Shown in pieces: positions 16,791-24,705 of a stretch of DNA of 38,555 nucleotides; position 1 is the first letter of the stretch, and each line of letters begins with the position of its first letter. Below the pieces are notes generated by a model. It did not search any database, was not told the DNA's origin, and saw nothing but the letters and a program-made list of their open reading frames with translations. The translations under genes and the position numbers were made by a program. The stretch lies in NCBI GenBank assembly GCA_003248755.1, contig QFQW01000031.1, positions 1-38,555 on the forward strand, given 5' to 3'. The DNA is from Chryseobacterium sp. (GTDB lineage: Bacteria; Bacteroidota; Bacteroidia; Flavobacteriales; Weeksellaceae).

Positions 16791-17617
16791 AAATAAAATA
16801 CTTTGAAAATATTTTAAAATATTTGCCGGTCTTACTGGTTTGTATTTTTATTGGGCTTTTAGGACGGGAGCATTTTATCAAAAAAGGAGCAGATGAGTTT
16901 ACGGTTAATATGATTTTTTGGATTTATGTTGGGTTAGGTATTTTAATTTTTGCAATTCTCAATTTATTTCTTGACCCCATTGTTAGTTGGCTGTTAAAGC
17001 GTTTTTCCAAGAATGTAGAATCTGAGTTAGTTGAAAAGCAAGAATCTGATTCCAAGAATCTTCATATCATTACATCTACGGAGAATTTTAAATTGAATGA
17101 AGAACCTTTGCAAACTATTCAAAATTCTATTAAAAAAGAAAATCCAAATTTTGAAGTTGTAAATGAAATATCCCTTACATTGGAGGAAAGTGAAAAAACA
17201 ATTGAACTTTCTGATATTGAAAAAATAAGAAGTCAAGCCAAATCTAAAAATGAAGAAATCCTTCAGGAAAAGTTAGATTTTATAATGCATTACACAAAAG
17301 AAAAATTTGCTCCGCATTCAGAAGATGAAGAAATCAACAAGTTATGCATCTATTTAGTTGAATTTCTTAGAGATAGCAAGTTTGATATTTTAATCCCTTT
17401 AAAAGTAAATAATCTCAAAACTATTGATTTAATGCATTTTGGGTGGAATGTATGGAATCATTATAGAGGAAATAATCAGAGAAAGGATGTTGCTAAATTT
17501 TTGAAAATAGTTTTTTCTGAAAATTTTAAAGAAATGGAAGAACCAACAATAGAAAAATTGCTTACTTCAAGAAAAGAAGAAGGAGTAATTAAAATTGAAA
17601 ATAATATGCTTCAATAA
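16787..17617 (+). CDS. Membrane-anchored protein of unknown function, coupled to the integrase
   Basis: This 276-residue protein has two N-terminal membrane segments (about residues 10-26, LKYLPVLLVCIFIGLL, and 42-66, NMIFWIYVGLGILIFAILNL). A charged, probably coiled stretch follows (about 80-165), then a compact cytosolic domain (DFIMHYTKEKFAPHSEDEE to LLTSRKEEG). I do not recognise a family name, though proteins of this shape often follow integrases in Bacteroidota mobile elements. The start overlaps the integrase stop by ATGA, so it is probably made together with the recombinase. No catalytic motif is visible. Confidence 0.7.
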   Translation: MKIKYFENILKYLPVLLVCIFIGLLGREHFIKKGADEFTVNMIFWIYVGLGILIFAILNLFLDPIVSWLLKRFSKNVESELVEKQESDSKNLHIITSTENFKLNEEPLQTIQNSIKKENPNFEVVNEISLTLEESEKTIELSDIEKIRSQAKSKNEEILQEKLDFIMHYTKEKFAPHSEDEEINKLCIYLVEFLRDSKFDILIPLKVNNLKTIDLMHFGWNVWNHYRGNNQRKDVAKFLKIVFSENFKEMEEPTIEKLLTSRKEEGVIKIENNMLQ

Positions 17618-17747
17618 AGAAAATAGCAATTAACATTAAGCAGAAAATTGGTTATGATATTAATATGATTTAGTCATTTTTAATCATACAAAAAACATAC
17701 ATAGAACATAAATTATCATTGCACCATAACAATCATAAACGATACTT

Positions 17748-18086
17748 ATGGATGCACAAGAAATCAATTTTGAAAATCTGCCAAAAGCAGTCGCACATTT
17801 GGTAAATGAAATTGCCGAAATCAAATCAATTGTAGAAAAAAGACAAGTTCCGGCAATTCCTACCAAGAAAATTCCTATTGACATTTCCGAAGCGTGTAAA
17901 TTAATAGGAAAAGCCAAACCTACGATTTATACGCTTGTTCGTGAAAGAAAAATCCCGTGTTACAAAAACGGTAAAAAACTCTACTTTTTTGAAGATGAAC
18001 TTTTGGAATGGATTTCTAAAGGGAAGAAGAAAACCTTATTGGAAATAGAATCAGAAGCTCTGAAATATCATAACCGAAATAGATAA
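17748..18086 (+). CDS. Helix-turn-helix protein of the excisionase (HTH_17) type
   Basis: The 112-residue product has an N-terminal helix (FENLPKAVAHLVNEIAEIKS), a Pro/Lys linker and a winged helix. The latter reads IDISEACKLIGKAKPTIYTL followed by VRERKIPCYKNGKKLYFFED, the standard MerR-like excisionase fold, and a Lys-rich tail follows. Genes like this precede VapE-type ATPase genes in many Bacteroidota elements, where they are annotated as DNA-binding or excisionase. It could control replication or excision. The VapE-like gene starts 8 nt after its stop. Confidence 0.8.
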   Translation: MDAQEINFENLPKAVAHLVNEIAEIKSIVEKRQVPAIPTKKIPIDISEACKLIGKAKPTIYTLVRERKIPCYKNGKKLYFFEDELLEWISKGKKKTLLEIESEALKYHNRNR

Positions 18087-18093
18087 GTTGGTT

Positions 18094-19251
18094 ATGAACG
18101 AACAAAAATTCTTGTATCAGTCTGATACTCCTTCAAAAACAATTTACGATCGAGCGATGAAATATTTGGACGAAAAATACAATATTCGTTTTAATACTAT
18201 TGCTTTGGAGTTGGAAATTCAATTGAAAGAACAGAATGAAACTTGGTCTGTTCTCAATATCAATTCCTTACTTATAGAATTGGCTCAATCGGGTATTGAG
18301 ATTAATATGAATAAGCTGGAAATTCTGGTAAGAAGCCATTTGATTCAGCAGTATAATCCGATTCGAGAATATTTTGAAAGTTTAGAAACTTGGGATGGTA
18401 AAGATTATATAAAGGATCTCTGTCGATATCTCAAAACTAATGATGATGATGCATTCCTTTATCATTTTGAAAAATGGTTAACAAGAGCAGTTTTGTGTTC
18501 GCTAATCAAAGGATATGTCAATAAGCAGTCATTGGTTTTAGCGTCACATCAAAATTCTGGGAAATCCTCTTTTTTACGGTTTTTAATTCCGCCCAAATTA
18601 GAAAATTATTATACTGAAAATATTTCCATTGACAAAGACGGTATTATTTCTATTTGTAAAAATTTGATTTGCAACCTTGATGAATTGGCGGTTTTATCTA
18701 AATCCGATGTTAATACTTTGAAATCTTTCATTTCAAAAAGCAGTGCCAATATTAGACTTCCTTATGCAAGAAAAGCAGAATTTTTGGAGCGGATTTGCTC
18801 ATTTGTTGGATCTACCAATAGGACTGATTTTCTAACCGATGAAACAGGAAGTATTAGATGGTTGATTTTTGAGGTACATTCTTTTGATTTTGAATATTCC
18901 AAAGAAATTGATATTGATAGAGTCTGGGCTCAAGCATATTTCAATGCTTTTGAAAGAAAAAATTATAATTCCGAATTGACAGTAACGGATATCACCGAAA
19001 ACGAAAAGCGAAACGAAAAATATGCACAAGTTTCAATGGAGCAAGAGCTTATTTCTGCTCATTTTGAAAAATCTGAAAAAATCGAAGAATTTCTTACGGC
19101 AACAGACATTATGTTGGCAATGAATAATGCATTAGGATTACGATTGAATAATATAAAAATTGGAAAAGCACTCACCAGTTTAAAATATCAAAGGATGAAA
19201 CATCCTAAACTTCAGGTGTATGGCTATCTCATTAAAAGAAAGCCTGAATGA
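18094..19251 (+). CDS. VapE-family P-loop ATPase (virulence-associated E), probable replication helicase
   Basis: The 385-residue product matches the VapE family (PF05272). An N-terminal part of about 90 residues leads to YFESLETWDGKDYI and FEKWLTRAVLCSLI. A Walker A loop (SHQNSGKSSFLRFL, about residues 151-164) and a Walker B strand (LICNLDELAVLSK, about 190-202) follow, then LPYARKAEFLERICSFVGST with the conserved arginines and ETGSIRWLIFEV. Such proteins resemble superfamily-3-type replication helicases of phage satellites and mobile elements. A TTG codon at 18088 gives a longer frame, but ATG at 18094 is preferred. Together with the primase gene downstream it suggests that the element can replicate. 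Confidence 0.85.
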   Translation: MNEQKFLYQSDTPSKTIYDRAMKYLDEKYNIRFNTIALELEIQLKEQNETWSVLNINSLLIELAQSGIEINMNKLEILVRSHLIQQYNPIREYFESLETWDGKDYIKDLCRYLKTNDDDAFLYHFEKWLTRAVLCSLIKGYVNKQSLVLASHQNSGKSSFLRFLIPPKLENYYTENISIDKDGIISICKNLICNLDELAVLSKSDVNTLKSFISKSSANIRLPYARKAEFLERICSFVGSTNRTDFLTDETGSIRWLIFEVHSFDFEYSKEIDIDRVWAQAYFNAFERKNYNSELTVTDITENEKRNEKYAQVSMEQELISAHFEKSEKIEEFLTATDIMLAMNNALGLRLNNIKIGKALTSLKYQRMKHPKLQVYGYLIKRKPE

Positions 19252-19257
19252 AATGAC

Positions 19258-19445
19258 TTACCAAAGTTACCAAGTTACCTTAAAACTTAAAATAGTCTAG
19301 TAATCAACGACTTATTGAGGTAATGATATTTTAAAATAGTTACCTAAAACTACCTAAATGAAAAATTATGGTAAGAAGGTAAAGAAAGGTAATTGTAAAA
19401 ATATACCTTAAAATATTATTAATCAATGAAAGGGTAATTAGGTAA
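19258..19445. repeat. Array of TTACC / GGTAA words between helicase and primase genes
   Basis: In about 190 bp without a gene, TTACC occurs at 19258, 19267, 19275 and 19340, and its complement GGTAA at 19319, 19370, 19378, 19388, 19433 and 19441. Within clusters the words are spaced 8-10 bp. The left half is mostly one orientation and the right half the other, with AT-rich sequence between. The place, between a VapE ATPase and a primase, suits an origin of replication or a regulator-binding array. No function is shown. Confidence 0.55.
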
Positions 19446-19481
19446 GAATATTTGAAAAATAATTACAAAACATATTACAGT

Positions 19482-20441
19482 ATGAACTGCAAACAATTTA
19501 ACAGCCTATCGTTGGAAGAAGTCCTCCAAAATCTCGGACACCTTCCCACGAAACAAAATGAAAAAGAAGCTTGGTATCACAACCCTTTTGCCAGCGAATC
19601 CCAAGCCTCTTTTAAACTCGATAAAAGACAAAATGTATGGTATCTCCATTCGGAAGGAATTGGTGGTAACAATACCGATTTTATGCAGAAATACTTAAAT
19701 GCTTCAATACAGGAAGTTCTGAAATGGGCTGAGAAACAAAACTTTTCTTCTTTTCAACCGCAGAGCGCCATTCAAAAGCAAAACAATACTAAGCCGAATT
19801 ATCAAATCACTGAAATCATAGAACTTCAAAATGAGCATTTGAAAAACTATCTTTTACAAAGAGGACTTTCGGAAATGGTCTTTCCATTTGTAAGGGAAGT
19901 ACATTTCCAAATGGGAGAAAAAAAACTGTATGCTGTAGGTTTTCAAAATCTTTCCGAAGGTTGGGAACTCAGAAATTCATTTTACAAAGGAGCTGTTCTT
20001 AAAAAAGATATTTCAATAATTAATCTCAATGACAATGCTCAATATAAAAATCATAAAAACACGAGTGTTGCGGTCTTTGAAGGCTTTATTGATGCCTTGT
20101 CTTTTTTAGAAATGCAGAAATCCTATACAGGAGATTTGCTCATAATGAATTCCATTGCACTTTTGAATAAGACAAAAGAGCATTTGAAACAATATTCCGA
20201 AATCCATTTGTTTTTAGATAATGACCTTTCCGGAACAAAATGCAAGAACGACATTTTGAAAAACTTTCCCCAAGCGAAAGACCATTCTGAAATCTATTCG
20301 GCCTATAAAGATTTGAACGAATATATGGTTGAACAGATTAAAATGGGAATGGAGGAGAACTACGAAAAAGAGAAAAATAATCTGCAACAAAAAGAACAAC
20401 AAGAAAATCAACCTACTCAAATATACAGAAGGAAACGCTGA
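19482..20441 (+). CDS. Toprim-domain primase-like protein of the mobile element
   Basis: The 319-residue product begins MNCKQFNSLSLEEVL, the usual opening of these element proteins. An N-terminal primase zinc-binding-like fold (HNPFASESQASFKLD, WYLHSEGIGGN) lacks the usual zinc-binding cysteines. A toprim domain follows with VAVFEGFIDALSFL (catalytic Glu), NSIALLNK and IHLFLDNDLSGTKC (acidic DxD-like pair). The tail is Lys/Gln-rich. It would make primers, probably together with the VapE-like ATPase. An in-frame TTG upstream (19452) is less likely than ATG at 19482. The GGTAA word array ends 37 nt before the start. Confidence 0.82.
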   Translation: MNCKQFNSLSLEEVLQNLGHLPTKQNEKEAWYHNPFASESQASFKLDKRQNVWYLHSEGIGGNNTDFMQKYLNASIQEVLKWAEKQNFSSFQPQSAIQKQNNTKPNYQITEIIELQNEHLKNYLLQRGLSEMVFPFVREVHFQMGEKKLYAVGFQNLSEGWELRNSFYKGAVLKKDISIINLNDNAQYKNHKNTSVAVFEGFIDALSFLEMQKSYTGDLLIMNSIALLNKTKEHLKQYSEIHLFLDNDLSGTKCKNDILKNFPQAKDHSEIYSAYKDLNEYMVEQIKMGMEENYEKEKNNLQQKEQQENQPTQIYRRKR

Positions 20442-20489
20442 TAGGCACACGCTTTTTACCAACTATATGCAAAAGTTAGGAGCTCATTC

Positions 20490-20526
20490 GCAACTTTGAA
20501 GGTCGGTTCCCTCCCAACAAAGTTGC
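20490..20526. promoter_or_regulatory. Hairpin with perfect 9-bp arms, candidate oriT element
   Basis: GCAACTTTG at 20490-20498 is the exact complement of CAAAGTTGC at 20518-20526, with a 19-nt loop. A second GC-rich hairpin follows within 6 bp. Hairpins beside a nick site are usual in oriT regions recognised by relaxases; the nick site itself cannot be identified here. Confidence 0.45.
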
Positions 20527-20549
20527 TGCTTCGCCCTGCGGGGCTTCAA

Positions 20550-20790
20550 TGTGGGTAAAACAGATACACGCTATATGATAAATCAGATTGAAATTACTGT
20601 AAATATTTTTAAAACGATTGAATATCTCCGATAATTATTTTGTGTGAGTAAAATGATACAAGCTTTTGCTTTATGTGCGTAAAATAGCTACACACAATTT
20701 CAAAATGTGGGTAAAATGAATACAGACTTTCGATTTACCTGAGTAAAATAACTACACACAATTTCCCAACGTGGGTAAAATAGATACAGC
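20550..20790 (+). repeat. Iteron-like array, six copies of TGTGnGTAAAAT-GATACA
   Basis: Copies start at about 20550, 20641, 20674, 20706, 20739 and 20769. The last five are 30-33 bp apart, about three helical turns, all in the same orientation. The core GTAAAA followed by TACA is kept in every copy. Copies three and five continue with CACACAATTTC, while copies four and six continue with G, so a two-unit period of about 65 bp is also visible. The array precedes the relaxase gene. It resembles iterons bound by a replication initiator or a relaxosome protein. Confidence 0.75.
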
Positions 20791-20897
20791 TTCCTCACAA
20801 ACCTGAGCCTTCGAAAAAAAACTAGAAGAGTTAATAATTACAGAATTATATAATTCAATAAATACATACGATTTTAAAAACACAATACATTATTCAG

Positions 20898-22052
20898 ATG
20901 AAGACTTCCATTAATTTCAAAGCCGCTAAATCTGATTCCGAAGTTCACAATTTCAGGAAGAAATCCTTTGATTATATCCGTAAAGATTTGACCCCGAAAA
21001 ATGAATACTGGATGGAACAAAAAATTGCAGACCGATTGCAAAAAATAGAAGACTACTGTAAAGAAAAATCCGGTAGGAAATTACAGAAAAATGCAATGCC
21101 GATTCGTGAAGCAGTGGTTGTTATAAAAGAAGATACAACAATGCTGGAACTTCATAATTTGTCAAAAAGATTAGAAGAAGAATTGAAGATAAGGATTTTC
21201 CAGATTGCTGTTCACAAAGACGAAGGACATTACGATAAAGATACCAATGAATGGAAGCCTAATTTTCACGCTCATCTGGTTGCAGACTGGCAGGATTTGG
21301 AAACAGGAAAAACTCTGAAACACCAATCATTTCACTATTCCAGAATGCAGGACATTACCGCAGAATGTTTAGAAATGGAAAGAGGAATTTCCAACACCGG
21401 AATACAGAGATTGGAAGCTGTTGAATTTAAAATCAGGAAAAAGGAAGAAGAACTAAAAACTTTGGAAGAAAAATACAATGAAATGAAATCAGAGATTGAA
21501 TCAAAAAAGGTGGAGGAGCTTGTCGTAAAAGAATCAGACTTTCTTGGATTCCAAAAGATAAAAATAGAAAAGACTGTTGAAAACTATAAGAAAGCACTTA
21601 AAGTACAAAATACGGAACTTGTAAAAAACAAAACAGAATTAGAATCGAAGTCAAAGCAGATTTCAGAACTAAACATAACAATTGAAAGTTTAAAAAAGGA
21701 AATCGATTTTCTAAAAAGCAAAAGCTCTGTTGTATTGACCAACGAAAAAGCTTTTGCTTTTGAAAAGAAAAAATATCTCGATTCTGTACAAAATACATTG
21801 GAAAAAGCTATCCGGTTTGAAAAACTTAATCCTAATTTAAAAATTGATAGCCACGAGCAAATGCTTGTGGAACTTAATAGGATTGTAGAAAAAGTTGCAT
21901 TTAAAAACAATATTCCTCTTGATACTTTCAAAGAGATTTTTAAAGATTCTCAGAAGCTTGCGGATCTATTTACGATTTTACGGTTTTGGGAAAGGAAAAT
22001 TGACAAATACCAAGAGAACAAAGATATTATAAAAGGAAGGAGATTGCGATAG
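20898..22052 (+). CDS. Mobilization relaxase, HUH type (MobV/Pre-like)
   Basis: The 384-residue product has an N-terminal relaxase-like domain (about 1-165) and a long coiled-coil (about 170-290, Lys/Glu-rich). The metal-binding histidine motif is PNFHAHLVADWQD (His124, His126), preceded by VHKDEGHYD (His106, His111). A conserved HNF motif lies near residue 17. QSFHYSRMQDITAECLEMER follows the HUH motif as in Bacteroidota mobilization proteins. It would nick the transfer origin, probably in the repeat-rich region just upstream. The candidate nucleophile tyrosine is not certain; Tyr25 (SFDYIRKD) or Tyr147 (FHYSRM) are possibilities. Assignment to MobV is less sure than to relaxases in general. 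Confidence 0.75.
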   Translation: MKTSINFKAAKSDSEVHNFRKKSFDYIRKDLTPKNEYWMEQKIADRLQKIEDYCKEKSGRKLQKNAMPIREAVVVIKEDTTMLELHNLSKRLEEELKIRIFQIAVHKDEGHYDKDTNEWKPNFHAHLVADWQDLETGKTLKHQSFHYSRMQDITAECLEMERGISNTGIQRLEAVEFKIRKKEEELKTLEEKYNEMKSEIESKKVEELVVKESDFLGFQKIKIEKTVENYKKALKVQNTELVKNKTELESKSKQISELNITIESLKKEIDFLKSKSSVVLTNEKAFAFEKKKYLDSVQNTLEKAIRFEKLNPNLKIDSHEQMLVELNRIVEKVAFKNNIPLDTFKEIFKDSQKLADLFTILRFWERKIDKYQENKDIIKGRRLR

Positions 22053-22258
22053 ATTAAAGAATGTTTTATTCGAAAATATATGTTGCTATTTATATATAAA
22101 TCCACTATCATTTCGATAAAAAAGCCTATCATTTTGCTATACTATTCTAAAAGTGGTAAATTTTAATTGGGCTGTAAAATGTTGGCATATAAATAATTAA
22201 AATAATCAAGTTTTAAAAGGAACATCTTTTGGCATCAATGATTCAAATCAAAAATAAA

Positions 22259-22618
22259 ATGAATCATACAGAAGCGATACAAGAGATTATAAAAGTAGCA
22301 CCAGAATCTAAGGAGGAGTTTCAAGAAGTTTATAAAACCAAAAACTCTTTTATGGTCATCAACGTTTTTACAAAACATATCAAAAATCTTATTGGAAAAG
22401 GCGACATCAAGATTTTGTTGAAATCACTTAATAAGATGAACGAGTTGTATAAAAAAGGCGACCAATCTCTAAGGGATGCCATAGAAAATGTCTTTATTTA
22501 TTCTCTCGACAGTCTAACATTCTCTTGTACTAATGCGTATAAAAATTTGATTTTCTCTAAAATCCCAAAAGATCTATGCAGAGTGTATTTAAAACAAGTT
22601 TACAAATCAGGAATTTAA
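22259..22618 (+). CDS. Small helical protein, first of two paralogs (possibly DUF7674)
   Basis: This 119-residue, largely helical cytosolic protein begins MNHTEAIQEIIKVAPESKEE. It contains NVFTKHIKNLIGKGDIKILL, LNKMNELYKKGDQSLRDAIE and NVFIYSLDSLTF, and ends near RVYLKQVYKSGI. It shares the pattern IENxFIxSxxSL and IPxDxxxxYxxQ with the protein encoded at 22810-23187, so the two are paralogs. I believe the family may be DUF7674, from memory only; function unknown. A frame continues upstream to 22229, but the ATG at 22259 matches the start of the fold. It is followed after 11 nt by a 45-residue membrane peptide gene. Confidence 0.7.
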   Translation: MNHTEAIQEIIKVAPESKEEFQEVYKTKNSFMVINVFTKHIKNLIGKGDIKILLKSLNKMNELYKKGDQSLRDAIENVFIYSLDSLTFSCTNAYKNLIFSKIPKDLCRVYLKQVYKSGI

Positions 22619-22629
22619 AATCAAAAACA

Positions 22630-22767
22630 ATGAACAGAAAATTAAAATATCAAGACCGTTTTAATCAATGGAAATCAGATACGAAAAGACATAATATGCA
22701 AATACTGACTGTAAACTTAGCAGTTATTATTGCTGTTTTTGTGTGTGCTTATATCTTACAACCTTAA
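22630..22767 (+). CDS. 45-residue single-span membrane peptide
   Basis: The product starts with a basic cytosolic half (MNRKLKYQDRFNQWKSDTKR) and ends with one membrane segment (LTVNLAVIIAVFVCAYIL). It lies 11 nt after one paralogous small protein gene and 42 nt before the other, in the same direction. No family is recognised. Conservation of hydrophobic span and compact spacing make it more credible than a chance frame. A longer frame from 22576 overlaps the upstream gene and is unlikely. Confidence 0.55.
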   Translation: MNRKLKYQDRFNQWKSDTKRHNMQILTVNLAVIIAVFVCAYILQP

Positions 22768-22809
22768 TGTAAAAGAAGTGTTATTCTTAATAAAAATTAA
22801 AAATGACCA

Positions 22810-23187
22810 ATGCAAAGAATTAATCAAAAAAAGACAGTAGAATATTTAAAGCAACTTTATCCCGAAATCAAAAATGAAATTTCGACACTTTCGGAAGGTA
22901 ATAATTTTGCAGGGATTATGCAGACTACTGTTGACCAGCTAAAAAAACTTTTAGCACAATCAAAAATCCAATCTGTGATTCTCAATGTTAAAAGAATGGA
23001 TTGGATTTATAACCGTGGGAATTCCTATGTAAGATACATCATAGAAAATATTTTCATCAGGTCTTTTGAAAGTCTGAGACGAAAAGCAAGTCCACAACAA
23101 TGGAGATTTCTTTATCAGGAAATTCCTTCGGATTTCAAACATATTTACTTCGAACAAATCAGAAAAGACCACAAGCTTTTATCTTAA
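22810..23187 (+). CDS. Small helical protein, second paralog (possibly DUF7674)
   Basis: The 125-residue product resembles the protein at 22259-22618 in its second half: IIENIFIRSFESLRRKASPQ against IENVFIYSLDSLTF, and FLYQEIPSDFKHIYFEQI against IFSKIPKDLCRVYLKQ. The N-terminal half has the same helical layout (VEYLKQLYPEIKNEISTL) but has diverged strongly. Function is unknown. The next gene, nhaA, has its own promoter box at 23260-23267, so this cluster of three is probably a separate unit. Confidence 0.7.
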   Translation: MQRINQKKTVEYLKQLYPEIKNEISTLSEGNNFAGIMQTTVDQLKKLLAQSKIQSVILNVKRMDWIYNRGNSYVRYIIENIFIRSFESLRRKASPQQWRFLYQEIPSDFKHIYFEQIRKDHKLLS

Positions 23188-23259
23188 AAATCCATTGATA
23201 TAAACGGCTTTTGTGTAAATTAAAAACGGCAAAAATCTGCCCATCATTTTCAAATCAAT

Positions 23260-23267
23260 TATCTTTG
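23260..23267 (+). promoter_or_regulatory. Promoter -7 box TATCTTTG of nhaA
   Basis: A full match to TAnnTTTG, 19 nt before the ATG at 23286. A clear -33 TTG is not seen. Confidence 0.5.
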
Positions 23268-23285
23268 TATTAAAGTTGAAAACCA

Positions 23286-24638
23286 ATGGCAGAAAGTAAA
23301 AAATACCCTATCGACAATGTAGTAGCTCCAATTCAAAAATTTATACAGCAGGAAAAATCGGGAGGACTCGTACTTGGAATCAGCGTTATATTTGCGTTGA
23401 TTTTGGCTAATTCTCCATTATCACATTCGTACCATCATTTTTTTGAATATCAATTAGGATTTGTATTAGATGATTCTGTTTTTATGAAGTTCAGCCTTCA
23501 CCATTGGATTAATGACGGACTTATGGCAGTTTTCTTTTTTGTAGTTGGGCTAGAACTGAAAAGAGAAATCGTTGCGGGAGAACTGTCCAATCTCAGAAAA
23601 GCACTTCTTCCGATTGCTGCGGCTATTGGGGGAATGATTGCTCCGGCTATTATTTATTTCTCGCTTAATTCTTCAGGGGAAGTTCGTCACGGATGGGGAA
23701 TTCCGATGGCAACAGACATTGCTTTTGCATTAGGTGTTTTATTCTTGTTAGGAAACAAAATTCCATTATCGTTAAAGGTTTTTTTGACTGCTCTGGCTAT
23801 TGTAGATGACTTGGGCGCTGTTTTGGTGATTGCATTTTTTTACACATCAAATATTTCCATATTAAGTTTATTAATTGGCATTGCAATTCTTTTGATAATG
23901 TATCTTGGAAATAGGATTGGTATCAGAAGTATTTTGTTTTACGCCATTTTAGGAATTGCGGGTGTTTGGACGGCATTTTTATTGTCTGGAGTTCACGCGA
24001 CGATTGCTGCTGTTTTAGCGGCATTTACAATTCCGGCAGATGTGAAAATAGCTGAAGATAATTACATCGGAAAGATTCAGAAATATCTTAATAAATTCAA
24101 AGATGCTGATTCTGATAATACCACGCCTACACTTACAAATGAGCAACTACATATTTTGGATGAAGTAAAAAAAGATACCAATAAGGCAATACCGCCTTTA
24201 CAACAGTTGGAGCATTCTATGCACCCTTTTGTATCATTTTTTATCATTCCTATTTTTGCTTTGGCTAATGCAGGAATTTCGGTTTTAGATATCGAACCAG
24301 AAAAAATATTCAGTAACAATGTTGCTTTAGGAGTTGCTTTGGGACTTTTAGCAGGTAAGGTCGTTGGGATTGTTGGGTTTTCGTGGCTTTGCGTTAAAAT
24401 GAGGATTGCTCCTATACCCAGAGGAATGAATATCAGAAATCTTTTTGGTCTTGCGTTTTTAGGTTCAATAGGTTTTACGATGTCATTATTCATTACTTCA
24501 TTAGCGTTCCAACACGAAGAATATATGATACAGGCAAAAATTGGAATCTTTATCGCTTCTATTATTGGCGGAATTATTGGTTATATCATCCTCAACAGAC
24601 AAGCAAAGACTTCCAAAAGATATAAGCAGAATATTTGA
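23286..24638 (+). CDS. nhaA: Na+/H+ antiporter NhaA
   Basis: The 450-residue inner-membrane protein is a full-length NhaA, exchanging internal Na+ or Li+ for external protons. Visible signatures are HHWINDGLMAVFFFVVGLEL near the N-terminus, GIPMATDIAFALGVLFLLGN with the conserved Asp, and LTALAIVDDLGAVLVIAFFY, whose Asp pair matches Asp163/Asp164 of the E. coli protein. GFTMSLFITSLAF lies near the end. A hydrophilic insertion of about 55 residues sits mid-protein (DADSDNTTPTLTNEQLHI), a common feature of Bacteroidota NhaA. It stands at the head of the ion-homeostasis cargo of the element, upstream of the kdp regulator. Confidence 0.95.
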   Translation: MAESKKYPIDNVVAPIQKFIQQEKSGGLVLGISVIFALILANSPLSHSYHHFFEYQLGFVLDDSVFMKFSLHHWINDGLMAVFFFVVGLELKREIVAGELSNLRKALLPIAAAIGGMIAPAIIYFSLNSSGEVRHGWGIPMATDIAFALGVLFLLGNKIPLSLKVFLTALAIVDDLGAVLVIAFFYTSNISILSLLIGIAILLIMYLGNRIGIRSILFYAILGIAGVWTAFLLSGVHATIAAVLAAFTIPADVKIAEDNYIGKIQKYLNKFKDADSDNTTPTLTNEQLHILDEVKKDTNKAIPPLQQLEHSMHPFVSFFIIPIFALANAGISVLDIEPEKIFSNNVALGVALGLLAGKVVGIVGFSWLCVKMRIAPIPRGMNIRNLFGLAFLGSIGFTMSLFITSLAFQHEEYMIQAKIGIFIASIIGGIIGYIILNRQAKTSKRYKQNI

Positions 24639-24705
24639 CTTTACAACAATAGAAATTATCAGAAATTTTAAATTATTATTTATATTTAACTCATAATATT
24701 GTCAA

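Larger units (their letters stand above)
20442..20897. other. Non-coding region between primase and relaxase genes, candidate oriT
   Basis: These 456 bp hold no credible gene. From left to right they contain a 9-bp-stem hairpin (20490-20526), a GC-rich hairpin GCCC-TGCG-GGGC (20533-20544), six copies of an iteron-like repeat (20550-20790) and an AT-rich leader to the relaxase gene. Position directly upstream of a relaxase and the inverted repeats make it the best place for the transfer origin. Confidence 0.55.

Noticed and set aside
20550..20790. CRISPR array
   Set aside because: Repeats are degenerate, about 20 bp with only about 12 bp between them, the intervals are themselves partly repeated, and there are no cas genes.
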